Shown: positions 45,651-54,985, numbered from the stretch's first letter. The stretch is DNA of 64,000 nt from Gammaproteobacteria bacterium (GCA_021772975.1 JAJFKY010000002.1:106559-170558); one strand, 5' to 3'. Made by a program: numbers and translations. The notes: generated by a model from the sequence alone, not told the origin.

Positions 45651-46090
45651 GTGCAGAGCCTGCCCCGAGTGCAGACCGGGGCGAGAATCCACACACCTCT
45701 TTTCGTCATTCCCGTGCAGGCGGGAATCCACACACCCCTTTTCGTCATTCCCGCGTAGGGAGGAATCCACACACCCCTTTTCGTCATTCCCGCGTAGGGA
45801 GGAATCCACACACCCCTTTTCGTCATTCCCGCGCAGGCGGGAATCTATCCGATTAAATGCAAGATGGATTCCCGCCTGCGCGGGAATGACGGAGGGGTCT
45901 GGATGGGCTCCCGTTTGTGTATGAATGACGGTATTAGTTGAGCAAGGGGTATTCGTGCTTGGGATTCCCGTTTTCACGGGAATGACAGACAAGGGCGCGA
46001 AGATTCCCGTCTGCGCGGGAATGACGGATGGGTCCGGATGGGTTCCAGCCCCGGTCTGCACTCGGGGCAGGCTCTGCACGGGAATGACGC
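45651..46090. repeat. Palindromic array of ATTCCCG...CGGGAAT repeats
   Basis: About 440 bp built from a unit with GTCATTCCCG and CGGGAATCC. On the left side the unit repeats at about 51-bp spacing with nearly the same intervening sequence (CACACACCCCTTTTC). From about 45877 it turns round (GATTCCCG...CGGGAATGAC). The outermost segments, 45651-45690 and 46041-46090, are inverted copies of each other. It belongs to the widespread ATTCCC-type inverted-repeat elements, and their translation gives the VIPAQAGI and RGNDE peptides often seen in false frames. It lies between the barrel gene and the decahaem gene. Confidence 0.8.
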
Positions 46091-46144
46091 AGGGTTGCGG
46101 AGGAAGGTTATTTGAGCTGGATAAGGCTTTATTCTTCATCATTA

Positions 46145-47938
46145 TCAATATGCAAAAATAAAATTACCCAAAATCGAATACTGCACTTCGTCCTCAAACA
46201 AGTCACGAAAACCAGCCCCGGGGAACAGCGCCGCCGCCGACAACCGCAACACAATATTCTGCGTGGCCAGCGGCCGCCAGATGGCTGACAGAGACGCATC
46301 CACACCGATGGAACGGTCTATGTTGCCTTGGTTGCGGGCGGCTTCGAGTACCGCGGTGTCATCAAACCACAGTGCGTTGACATTGGCGGATAAGCGGGTT
46401 TTGGGGGTCAGGTCCAGATCGCTGCCGATGCCGATCAGCCGAATCCCGGGGTTGGTAAAGTTACTCTGGCCCTGCTCTTTGGAAGAGCGCAGACTGGTCA
46501 GTAGCCCGTTGCGGCCCGATAACGCGACCGTGCCGCCGCCGATCAGCGGAATGTTCTGACGAATCCAGTAACTGCTATCGGCGCCGGCGAAAATCGGGTT
46601 TTCGAAAATTGCGTCAAAACCGTTGGAATCATTATCGAAAGGATCATCGTCGCCGGAGGCCCACAGCGCGGACAGCCGGTAGCGAATCCAGTCAAAATCC
46701 ATCGATAATTCGGCCGCGGCGAAGCCGGCGAAAATATCCGATGGCTGATTGGTAAAGGCCGAAGGCGTTTCATTGCCCACCGCGAGATAGGTCGCGAAGG
46801 TGGTGTTCAGCCGGCCAAAATGGCCATCGCCGTTCAGACCGATATAGGTGACATCGTAATCGCGCGCACGCTCCTGACCCAGCGAGGCCGGGCGCACCAG
46901 AAAACCGTTTTTGTCGAATAAAAAGTCATTGTCACGATTGCGGTTGTGCACCACCGTGGCCTGGCTGATAAAGCCCAGCACCGGCCAGTCCTGGCGATAT
47001 ACATTGGCAATAAATACATCGTCGTTGCGCAGCCCGGCGGTGATATCGTTCAGGCCGCTGTTGGTGTCTTTTTCCAGCCGGCGGAACCAGGCCAGATTGT
47101 ATTGCCACAGATTGTTGTCGCGATTACCGAACAGGCGAATACCCAGTTGCTGGTCCTGAAATAGAAAACCGCGAAAATCGGCATTGAAGGGCTGAATGCC
47201 CACCCGGATCGAGTCGAAATCATAACGATCGGAGACATTGCGCAGATGTTTGTCGGCGAACAATTCCTGCACCCCGATAAAACTGTCTTCACGCACTTCG
47301 CCGCCGCGCGGGTCGATCTGCAGAAAGCGCGCTTCGTCGGCTGATACGCGATTGTAGTTGACCGCCAGCGTGACCCGGAACTCATAGTCCGGCGGCTGGA
47401 ATACGGTGTTGCCCTTGTAGTACACCGCACCGAAGATCAGATTCTGCGCCAGGATCAGTTGATCGTTGCCACCGAAAATATCATCGCTGCCCGGATTGGT
47501 GGTGGATTGTGGTCCAACCGGCGTGGGCACCGAGCGGGGTTCGATAATGCTGTCAGAGATGGCGCTGATATTTAGGAACCAGTCATCACCATGAATCGGC
47601 TTATCGGCTTTGAGGGTATTGACGTTGTAGGGATCCCACAGATTGTCCTTTAATCCGAGTGATTCCATAATCCGCCAGCGATCCGGCACCGGGACTGATG
47701 GGTCAGGCGCATCAAAACGCAGGCGCTCTATCGCGCCGGGGTTCTGCTGGCGCGGTGGATAGATTTCCGGCTCTTCGCCAGGGCGGCGGCGATCACTGTG
47801 TTCGGGTTCCGGCTCACAGAAGCGGTTTTCCGGGCAGTCCGTCCCGGCCTCCGGGGCATCGCTCTGCGCCCAGCTGTTGCCGCTGAGCATCAGCAGCAAT
47901 GCCAGCCAGATTTGATGCTTATTTGCCCGCACAGACAC
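46145..47938 (-). CDS. Putative outer-membrane beta-barrel protein
   Basis: A 597-residue exported protein. The GTG at 47938 overlaps the upstream gene by 20 bases and opens a signal peptide ending at NSWAQ. After an acidic, Pro-rich segment (about 25-65), the rest (from about 100) has alternating beta strands with aromatic ends (YYKGNTVFQ, FRVTLAVNYNRV, WQYNLAWFRRL, YRLSALWASGDDDPFDNDSNG, and a final strand closing ILGNFIFAY with a C-terminal aromatic). No Cys-haem sites. With two decahaem cytochromes in the same cluster, it resembles the barrel that holds cytochromes in trans-outer-membrane conduits. Size is close to that of MtrB-like barrels, but I see no close sequence relation. Confidence 0.65.
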   Translation of the reverse strand: MSVRANKHQIWLALLLMLSGNSWAQSDAPEAGTDCPENRFCEPEPEHSDRRRPGEEPEIYPPRQQNPGAIERLRFDAPDPSVPVPDRWRIMESLGLKDNLWDPYNVNTLKADKPIHGDDWFLNISAISDSIIEPRSVPTPVGPQSTTNPGSDDIFGGNDQLILAQNLIFGAVYYKGNTVFQPPDYEFRVTLAVNYNRVSADEARFLQIDPRGGEVREDSFIGVQELFADKHLRNVSDRYDFDSIRVGIQPFNADFRGFLFQDQQLGIRLFGNRDNNLWQYNLAWFRRLEKDTNSGLNDITAGLRNDDVFIANVYRQDWPVLGFISQATVVHNRNRDNDFLFDKNGFLVRPASLGQERARDYDVTYIGLNGDGHFGRLNTTFATYLAVGNETPSAFTNQPSDIFAGFAAAELSMDFDWIRYRLSALWASGDDDPFDNDSNGFDAIFENPIFAGADSSYWIRQNIPLIGGGTVALSGRNGLLTSLRSSKEQGQSNFTNPGIRLIGIGSDLDLTPKTRLSANVNALWFDDTAVLEAARNQGNIDRSIGVDASLSAIWRPLATQNIVLRLSAAALFPGAGFRDLFEDEVQYSILGNFIFAY

Positions 47939-49883
47939 TTTGCTCGTTGCTGTCGATAAACGGCGCCTGCGGGCACTGCACAAAACGCAGGCGTACACCC
48001 TGCGGGGTCAGCGTGTCAGCACGCATGGCCGGGGCGGCATTATTAATGGTGCCAAGTAGCTGCGCGGCGTTGTGCAGGCCCAGAAATGCGATCATATCGT
48101 CCTGATCCACACCATCGCCGGATACGCCGATGCCGCCGACCAGCACGGCATCGCGGTAAATCGGCACGCTGCCGGGGAAAATCTGCGTGCCGTTGGGCAG
48201 GCTGTCCAGAGTAGTACAGTTTTGCGGTGGATCAGGCATACCGCCGGCGGTAGCCACATGCAGCACATGCTCGACCACCCGGTTAAACACCAGATCCAGC
48301 TGCAGGCCGTCACTGAACGGACTCCATTGCGCAAACGGTTTACTGAACGGTCCGGGCATGGCGTCGATAATCCCGTCCGGAAAATACGGCCGGGACAGAT
48401 TCCCGCCGGCGCGATCGGAGAACGCCACGGCGCCATCAGCCAGGGCGGTGTCGTTGCCGAGCAGGGCGCGCACCGCAGCCACGTAATCACCGATCACGAT
48501 TTCCACGCCGCTGAGGCTGGCATCCGGATTGCGATAAGTGGCATTGGGCGCACTTTGCAGTTCGTCGGCAGCCGCGGCGTTGGAGAAAAAGGCCGCGGTG
48601 CGGGCCTTTTGCAGCCCCACATCAATGCCGAAAATCGGCGCGTCACGGGTGCGGGCAATCGCCAGTATCACGCCGTTGCTGTCCACCACGGAAATACTGA
48701 CCCGGGCCTGCGAACTCAATGGCCTGCGAATCTGCCCGCGCGCCCGGTTGGCAACTCTTAAGGCTTCGGTGACCAGCGTTTGCACTTCGGTGGCGGTTAA
48801 AGCCGCGGCGCCATCGGTGCCGGCACGCGGCCGGAAGCGCTCGACGTTACCGGCATCAACCAGCACAAAAGCATCCTGACCCGGATAATCAAATAGATCC
48901 GGGCGGATACCCGAGGCGGGCTGGCCGAAGGCGGTGCCTGCCCGGATGCTGCCATCGGTGTAGGCGGTAACCGCCCGCAAGCTGCCGTCGATGCTCGCAA
49001 ACGGGGGCGCAGTGGCCGGATTGCTGACCAGCTGATTGCTGCCGATATCTGCGAACCGCAGGGTTTTGCCGTCCACGGTAATCCGGTTGGCCTGGCGGTC
49101 CACCGGCGCGGCAAGCCCAAACGCACCGGCCATGGCGATGGCTTCATCCAGGTCCAAGTCAATGTCGGTGACTATCGGGTCGAGGCTATAAAAAGCATCC
49201 GCCACCACCCCGATGCCGCCTACCGGCGTGCCGTCAAGATACAGCGGCAGGCCACCGGGATCAGCGGACAGGCCCAGCGGTGAGCGTTGGGGGCCCGGGC
49301 CGGCGGCGCTGCCGCCGGTAAAACGATTGTTCAGGTCCGAGCAGGGCAGTTGACTGAACTGCACTCCGAACAACGGCCCGCCAGGGGCGTTGAATTCCAT
49401 CGGATTAAAGTGTTCCTGAATAATCTGACTGGCGGTACGGGTAGTAAAAGCATTGCCTTCGGAGGATAAAAAAGCGCCGGTAATGGCTTTCGCAATCGCC
49501 GCCAGCTCGGCTGGGATAACGGCAATGCCTTCCAGACCGCCGACCACACCCCGCCCGGACGTGATGGTTACGGTATCCACCGAATCATTCATCTTGAACA
49601 CCGCCAGCACATTGCCGACCCGGTCCACCACCGCGATGGTGGCCGGACTGCCGCGGGCACTGGCTTCGCTGGCGGCCTGGGCGATAACCTGCTCGATCCG
49701 GCCGGTACTTAAGCGGGTACTGGCGTTGGCGCACTGACCAGTGCATTCGACGCTGACCACCGGCGGTGGAGGTGGTGGCGGCGTGCCGGGCGGCGCCGGG
49801 CTGTTGTCGCCGGAATCACCGCTGCAGGCTGCCAATAAGCTTGCCCACAGGGCTATAGTAATTCTCGACCGGAATAGTTTCAT
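47919..49883 (-). CDS. Lipoprotein with two GlcG/HbpS (DUF336) domains
   Basis: A 654-residue protein. SLLAACSG is a lipobox with Cys20 as the lipid site. Two GlcG/HbpS domains follow: about 50-270 (RIEQVIAQAASEASARGSPATIAVVDRVG) and about 360-640 (VTEALRVANRARGQIRRP and ISVVDSNGVILAIARTRDAP). Family members bind haem or small cofactors. It overlaps the FHA-decahaem gene by 4 bases and is followed by the barrel gene. In the cluster it may assemble haem or act as a soluble electron or substrate carrier in the periplasm. Confidence 0.75.
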   Translation of the reverse strand: MKLFRSRITIALWASLLAACSGDSGDNSPAPPGTPPPPPPPVVSVECTGQCANASTRLSTGRIEQVIAQAASEASARGSPATIAVVDRVGNVLAVFKMNDSVDTVTITSGRGVVGGLEGIAVIPAELAAIAKAITGAFLSSEGNAFTTRTASQIIQEHFNPMEFNAPGGPLFGVQFSQLPCSDLNNRFTGGSAAGPGPQRSPLGLSADPGGLPLYLDGTPVGGIGVVADAFYSLDPIVTDIDLDLDEAIAMAGAFGLAAPVDRQANRITVDGKTLRFADIGSNQLVSNPATAPPFASIDGSLRAVTAYTDGSIRAGTAFGQPASGIRPDLFDYPGQDAFVLVDAGNVERFRPRAGTDGAAALTATEVQTLVTEALRVANRARGQIRRPLSSQARVSISVVDSNGVILAIARTRDAPIFGIDVGLQKARTAAFFSNAAAADELQSAPNATYRNPDASLSGVEIVIGDYVAAVRALLGNDTALADGAVAFSDRAGGNLSRPYFPDGIIDAMPGPFSKPFAQWSPFSDGLQLDLVFNRVVEHVLHVATAGGMPDPPQNCTTLDSLPNGTQIFPGSVPIYRDAVLVGGIGVSGDGVDQDDMIAFLGLHNAAQLLGTINNAAPAMRADTLTPQGVRLRFVQCPQAPFIDSNEQSVCAGK

Positions 49884-51685
49884 GCACCGTCATCCCGGCC
49901 TGGACGGCGGCGGTTGGTTCGGGCTGGCTGGGTGGCCTGACTGGCGCGCTCGATATCCGGCTGATTCCAAAGATACAAAGTGCCGGATTTAGGTTCGGCC
50001 TGGCGGGATTGATACGGAAGCACCGGCTGATGATAGCGATGACAGGCGATACAGGTTGAGGCCACCCGGTTGCGGGTATGTTCCCCACCGTGACAATCCT
50101 GGCAGACGGCAATGCCCGGCAGCAGCACATCATCGCTGCTGGCGGACGTTGCGGCGTCATGACAGACGCTGCATTCGGTGGCCAGGTGGCTGCTGTGATC
50201 AAAGCTGGAACGCGGGAACCAGATACCGGCCACCCGCGGCGGCTGGATCGTCCAGGTGATCTGCGCCGCATTTTCCTGGCGGGTGACCTGATGGCATTCA
50301 CCACAGGCGCGGCCCTCGAACAGGCTGTTGCCGGTCCGCAACGCCTGTTGTCTGGCCCATAGCAGGACCGCGCTGGGGTCGTTGCTGTTGAGCGGAAGGT
50401 TACTGACTTCCCGACTGGCTCCGCGCAGTGCCAGCTCAGCATAAAACTCGGTCAGTACGTTCACCACTTCAGCGGGTTTGCCATGTGGCACCACCCGTTC
50501 CGGATTGCTGGGATCGAAGTTCAGCTGATGGCACTGCACGCATTGGGTTTCAAAATCAATCGGCTGCATATACCGCCCACCGGCATCAGGCTGATGGCAG
50601 TCGGCGCAGCTCAGTACCTGAAAACCACTGGGGGTTTCCAGCCCCGCCGGATCCAGGTGCCGGTCATGCGGAAAGCTCAACTGAGATTGTTCGATCATAT
50701 CCGGGTCGTCGATGGCCATTCGTAACTGCCGGATGCCGCCATCGATATCGCGCCTTGTCAGGGTGGTGCTGAACTGAGGATGATGGTCGGCAAAATCGGT
50801 CGCCGCGGGCAACGCGCTGGCATAACCGGTGCGCTGCTCCAGATCGCCATGACAATCACCACAGAAGCTTTGCTTGGCCGGAATGATGCGCGCGCCGTTG
50901 TGTTCGCGGTGGCAGTGGGCGCATTGCTGCGCGGCCACGTCCGGGTGATTAAAGGCCTCCAGCTCAGCCACGCTCAGAATGCCTTCCGGCGGAGGGTCGG
51001 CGTGGCTGCGGGTATCAGCATGGCACTCGGCGCAGACCGGATCGGCCACTCGCACGAAGGGTTTGCGATGACAATAGCTGCAATCGCCTTCCAGATGCTG
51101 ATGGCCGGAGAACAGCTCCCCGGTCAACCAGATATGATCATCCGGCAAGGCCCGGTTGGCTTGCAGGGTCTGCTGTAAATCCGGTTGAAAAAAACCGGCC
51201 ATCGGAATAATCAGGCCGGCGGATATAACCACCAGCAATGCCAGCCAGGCCAGGCCGCGGCGGCGCAGACCGAAAAAACCGGTGCCGATATGGGTGGCGA
51301 CATAGCGTTTGATGGCCGGATGCGATTGCATGTCCGGCAGCGGATGATGCTGTACTTCAATCACGGCAGCGTATTCATCCGTGGGTTCGCGCAGGGTAAA
51401 TTCACTGGCGCCGATACTGAAATGATCGCCTGGCTTGAGTTTGCCTGTCCGTACCCGTTTGCCATTCAGCAACACGCCGGCCGGAGACAGGCTTTCCAGC
51501 CGCCAGCGGTTGTGACCGGCGGGCTGTAGTTGCGCATGCTGCAAAGCAGCGCGCGGATCAGGCACATGCAGGATCTGGTCCGTGCCCCGGCCTACCGTCA
51601 GCTGCTCGCAGTCGCGGGCCTGTTGTTTGCGAATCTGGCCACCTTTGATGGAGCGGGTGATGGTGATGATCTGAATTCGCAGCAT
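49880..51685 (-). CDS. FHA-domain inner-membrane decahaem cytochrome
   Basis: A 601-residue protein. About 20-100 form an FHA domain (VGRGTDQILHVPDP, LLNGKRVRTGKLKPGD, FSIGASEFTL) that would bind a phosphothreonine in the cytosol. A membrane segment follows (about 144-166). Ten C-x-x-C-H sites (CSYCH, CAECH, CAHCH, CGDCH, CADCH, CVQCH, CGECH, CSVCH, CQDCH, CIACH) lie beyond it in the periplasm. The arrangement joins phospho-signal sensing to a decahaem electron carrier. It overlaps the next gene by 4 bases and starts 4 bases after the previous one. I do not know a named family with this order. Confidence 0.85.
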   Translation of the reverse strand: MLRIQIITITRSIKGGQIRKQQARDCEQLTVGRGTDQILHVPDPRAALQHAQLQPAGHNRWRLESLSPAGVLLNGKRVRTGKLKPGDHFSIGASEFTLREPTDEYAAVIEVQHHPLPDMQSHPAIKRYVATHIGTGFFGLRRRGLAWLALLVVISAGLIIPMAGFFQPDLQQTLQANRALPDDHIWLTGELFSGHQHLEGDCSYCHRKPFVRVADPVCAECHADTRSHADPPPEGILSVAELEAFNHPDVAAQQCAHCHREHNGARIIPAKQSFCGDCHGDLEQRTGYASALPAATDFADHHPQFSTTLTRRDIDGGIRQLRMAIDDPDMIEQSQLSFPHDRHLDPAGLETPSGFQVLSCADCHQPDAGGRYMQPIDFETQCVQCHQLNFDPSNPERVVPHGKPAEVVNVLTEFYAELALRGASREVSNLPLNSNDPSAVLLWARQQALRTGNSLFEGRACGECHQVTRQENAAQITWTIQPPRVAGIWFPRSSFDHSSHLATECSVCHDAATSASSDDVLLPGIAVCQDCHGGEHTRNRVASTCIACHRYHQPVLPYQSRQAEPKSGTLYLWNQPDIERASQATQPARTNRRRPGRDDGA

Positions 51686-51689
51686 GGTA

Positions 51690-52559
51690 TTACCAGTAGA
51701 AGAACACCGCTACGATGTGACTGAGCAGGGCCGCCAGCAAAGCTATTGAAAGCGGGACATGCAGCAGCAGCCACCATTCCATCTGCGCCTGTAATTGAAT
51801 GTCGCGGCCCAGCTGCTGACTGAGCAAGCGGCGCTGGCTGACCGTACTGAGCAACTCCCGGTAGTAGCGTACCTGCTGGTCGGACCGGCTGGCGGCCATC
51901 TGCGTGGCAATGGTTTGTTCAATCCGGTAGACATTGGCCGCATGGTCGGCATCGCGGTCCGCGCGGGCGGTATCGGACCAATAGCGGTTGCTTAAGCGGT
52001 TCAACAGGTTTGATGAGCGGTTGGGGCGGGTGGCCTGGGCCACTGAATGGTGCAATTCCGCGCTGATAAGGTCGGCCTGCTGCAGGGCTTCGCTATCCAG
52101 CTGAATGATCTGCTCCAGCAACACCAAACGGGTCTGCTGGTTACGATTGCCGGTCATCAGGGCCGGATTGCGCTGATAGATCAACATGCCCCATAGCCCT
52201 GACAGGACCACGACAATCAACAGCAGGTAGGCGGCGCTGTGAATATTCCAGCCCAGCTGCGCCCCACTGTGCAGGGTGCTCAGGATCAGCAGGCTCAGGC
52301 CCAGCCAGACATGTGCCGACACCCAGCCTTTCAGCGTACCCATGGAACTGCTGTAATCACGCTTGCGGATACCCAGATACAGCAGCAGCAAAATGATCAG
52401 GCTGCACACGCCGCCGAGGGTGTAGCCCAGCCAGGTGCCGCCATTCGGCCGTGGATGCGGGTCGTGCCAGATAAAAGCGATACTGGCGATCAGAATCAGT
52501 AACAGGCTCAGACGCAGATAACGGTAGCGGGCGTGGTTAATAAATGACTCGTGTGCCAT
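51690..52559 (-). CDS. Histidine-rich membrane protein, possible cytochrome b-like subunit
   Basis: A 289-residue protein with hydrophobic segments at about 14-32, 43-64, 80-100, 106-126 and 260-285, and a soluble helix-rich loop (about 135-255). Histidines lie in several membrane segments (AHVWLGL, STLHSG, NIHSAAYL, LLHVPLSI, LLSHIVAVF), which would suit b-type haem binding. It lies between the soluble oxidoreductase and the decahaem gene with gaps of 2 and 4 bases, so it is the natural membrane link between them. Haem binding is inferred only. Confidence 0.6.
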   Translation of the reverse strand: MAHESFINHARYRYLRLSLLLILIASIAFIWHDPHPRPNGGTWLGYTLGGVCSLIILLLLYLGIRKRDYSSSMGTLKGWVSAHVWLGLSLLILSTLHSGAQLGWNIHSAAYLLLIVVVLSGLWGMLIYQRNPALMTGNRNQQTRLVLLEQIIQLDSEALQQADLISAELHHSVAQATRPNRSSNLLNRLSNRYWSDTARADRDADHAANVYRIEQTIATQMAASRSDQQVRYYRELLSTVSQRRLLSQQLGRDIQLQAQMEWWLLLHVPLSIALLAALLSHIVAVFFYW

Positions 52560-52561
52560 CG

Positions 52562-54985
52562 CTAGACCCGGGTGCTTTTCACGTTCTTATTGATGTACTG
52601 CGCCAGTGCATCCGGCGCGATGCGGATGGCTGCGCCGGTAGGACAGGCACGTACACAGGCCGGTCCGCCGGACAGGTCCTTGCACATATCGCACTTGACG
52701 GCCTGTTTGACGCCTTTGTTATTACCTTTGGCTTCCAGGCCGTGATCACCGGGGCCAGGTCCCGCGCCAAACAGCAACCAGTTCAGCAGCCCCGGTTTTT
52801 TGGGCGGCGGGGTGGCCATGTGAATGACGTCGTAAGGACAATTGCGCACGCAGTTGCCGCAGCCGATACAGCTGTCTTCAATAAACACTTCACCATTGGC
52901 GGCACGGTGAATAGCATCAGGCGGACAGTCCTGCATACAGTGCGGATGCTCGCAGTGCCGGCAGGAGGTGGGCACATGCACCATCGCAAAGGTGGGGCCG
53001 GCTTCACGGTCCAGGCGCGAAGTGCCCTGGTGGGTTTCGGCACAGGCGGTTTCGCAATTGTCGCAGCGCACGCACAGGGATTCATCGATCAGCAGCACAT
53101 CGGTGGCTTCGCCGATGCCCTGCTGCATCAGGAACGAAATGACATCGCCGCCGGTGCTTTCCTGTTCGCGCTGGACGTTGTCCAGGGTGCGTTGCCGGTA
53201 TTCGGTCTGCATCGCGTCACGCAGTTTGGCGTCATTGTCCAGCAGCAATTGAAACGCAGCCTGGTCAATGGCGATGGTTTCGGTCGGCACCGTGGCGGTG
53301 ACGGTGGCGCTGCGGGTGGTATTGCCCAGCAGCGCCATCTCACCGACATAATTACCTGCCGCGACATAGCTGAGGATGATTTCACGCTGGTCGATCCGGC
53401 GCGAAATGGTTACCGAGCCGCGCCGGATCAACTCCAGCGTATCGCCGGCATCACCTTCGGCGAACAACACCTGATTGGCCTGGTAGTGCTTCAGGACCGC
53501 ATTGGCCGCCACCTGTTGCAGAATCTCGGCGGGCGCTTCGGGAGCAAATTTGGATTGGATGGCGCGGCGGATGAAGGCTTCATCGATAACCCGCTTGACC
53601 GCGGCCACCGAACTGATCAGCTTGACCATTGAGCGCCGCGGTGTTTCCAGCAGCAGACAGTTTGCACCGGCATATACCGTGGCGCTGCGGCGGCGGCCGG
53701 AAAGCAGGCTCATTTCGCCAAAAAAATCGCCCTGCAGCAGTTTGGCTTTGGGTGCTTTGGGGCCACTGCCCAGCGGGATGGATACATTGCCCTGCAGAAT
53801 GCTGTAGAACGAGTCGGTGTAATCATCACGCGTGAATATCACGCTGCCCGGTTCAGGGTGATGAATGCCGCTGTCCAGTAGAAACTCGCGTAACTGCAAG
53901 CGCGTAATACCCGCCAGCAACGGTACGCGCTGCTGGATCATCGTCAGCGTATCGTCCACCGAGGTAAATCCCGGCATGGCTGAAAATTTTTCTTTCAGCA
54001 AGTCCTCATCCGCCGGAGCAACCGGATTGCCCTGGATATATTCAATGACCTCGTAGCCCTGATTCATGCACTGCTTGATCAACGGATAGCCGGCCAGCGC
54101 GCCGATAATATACAGTCCCGGCACATTGGACTGGTATTGACTGCTGACGGCCGGTACCGAAGCCGGATCGTCATTGGGAAACTCAATACCGCAGGCCTGC
54201 ACGAATCTACGCGGCGGAATGGCGCCGAGCCGGGCGATGATACGGTCACAGGCAATGCGCGCCTGACCCTCCGGAGTCTCCAGCACCAGCAGTCCAGGCT
54301 GTGGCTCGTCCGGGCTATCATCCGCCTGCACCACGGTGGCGTTGTAATAGCATTGAATGCTGCCGCTTTCGATGGCTTTAAGAATGCTTTCGCGATTGGC
54401 GTCTTTACAGCGTGCGAACTCGTCCTTGCGGTTAACGATACTGACGGTGTTGTGGCCGGCCAGCGCCAGCGCGTTTTCAATTGCTGCGTCGCCCGCGCCA
54501 ATCACAATGATGGTTTCGGCTTCGTATTCGTCCGGATCATCCAGCTGATACTGCACCCAGGGCAGGTCTTCGCCGCTCACGCCCAGTTTGCGCAGATTGC
54601 CCTGCAGGCCGATGCTCAGGACAACGTGTTGGGCATGAATGGGTTCGCCGTGTTTCAGGCTGATGGTGAAGTCGCCCTGCGTGCCGCTGACGTTCATGAC
54701 TTCGGCCTGATCACGGACATTGACCGCCAGTTGCCTGGTCTGTTGCTCCCAGCTGGCGAGTACCTCCTCGCGGGCGCCGGCGATAAATGGCAGCGCAGAG
54801 CGCAGCGGCAGCACATGCGGCTCGGCCATTACGTGCTTGCCTTTCTGATAACGGAAGATGGTATTGGACAGCTGCGGCGAAGCTTCCAATAAAATATGGG
54901 ATAGCTTCTGCTCAGCTGCCCGGGCAGCGGCGCTTAATCCGGCTGGCCCGGCGCCGATAATCGCAACCTGGTAGATTTCGGCCAT
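52562..54985 (-). CDS. FAD oxidoreductase fused to two cNMP-binding domains and a ferredoxin domain
   Basis: An 807-residue cytosolic protein. About 1-330 are a thioredoxin-reductase-like flavoprotein with IIGAGPAGLSAAARA (FAD) and VIGAGDAAIE (NAD(P)). The redox CxxC of thioredoxin reductase is missing. Two cyclic-nucleotide-binding domains follow (GDFFGEMSLLSGRRRSATV at about 420-440; GNYVGEMALLGNTTRSATV at about 540-560). The C-terminal part has four Cys clusters (CVRCDNCETAC, CRHCEHPHCMQDCP, CIGCGNCVRNCP, CDMCKDLSGGPACVRACP) like four-cluster ferredoxin subunits. It would move electrons from NAD(P)H, under cyclic-nucleotide control, to the membrane partner. It is the first gene of the six-gene cluster. 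Confidence 0.85.
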   Translation of the reverse strand: MAEIYQVAIIGAGPAGLSAAARAAEQKLSHILLEASPQLSNTIFRYQKGKHVMAEPHVLPLRSALPFIAGAREEVLASWEQQTRQLAVNVRDQAEVMNVSGTQGDFTISLKHGEPIHAQHVVLSIGLQGNLRKLGVSGEDLPWVQYQLDDPDEYEAETIIVIGAGDAAIENALALAGHNTVSIVNRKDEFARCKDANRESILKAIESGSIQCYYNATVVQADDSPDEPQPGLLVLETPEGQARIACDRIIARLGAIPPRRFVQACGIEFPNDDPASVPAVSSQYQSNVPGLYIIGALAGYPLIKQCMNQGYEVIEYIQGNPVAPADEDLLKEKFSAMPGFTSVDDTLTMIQQRVPLLAGITRLQLREFLLDSGIHHPEPGSVIFTRDDYTDSFYSILQGNVSIPLGSGPKAPKAKLLQGDFFGEMSLLSGRRRSATVYAGANCLLLETPRRSMVKLISSVAAVKRVIDEAFIRRAIQSKFAPEAPAEILQQVAANAVLKHYQANQVLFAEGDAGDTLELIRRGSVTISRRIDQREIILSYVAAGNYVGEMALLGNTTRSATVTATVPTETIAIDQAAFQLLLDNDAKLRDAMQTEYRQRTLDNVQREQESTGGDVISFLMQQGIGEATDVLLIDESLCVRCDNCETACAETHQGTSRLDREAGPTFAMVHVPTSCRHCEHPHCMQDCPPDAIHRAANGEVFIEDSCIGCGNCVRNCPYDVIHMATPPPKKPGLLNWLLFGAGPGPGDHGLEAKGNNKGVKQAVKCDMCKDLSGGPACVRACPTGAAIRIAPDALAQYINKNVKSTRV

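Noticed and set aside
45651..46090. CRISPR array
   Set aside because: Units repeat at a constant distance, but the spacers are almost identical and the array turns round at the middle. There is no leader or cas gene.
41871..46148. Decahaem protein starting at 46148 with a 176-residue N-terminal extension
   Set aside because: The extension is a translation of the repeat array (VIPAQ and RGNDE peptides), while a signal peptide begins at the TTG at 45620.
52544..53632. 362-codon plus-strand frame over the ferredoxin part
   Set aside because: It is antisense to a clearly conserved four-cluster ferredoxin and lacks a recognisable product.
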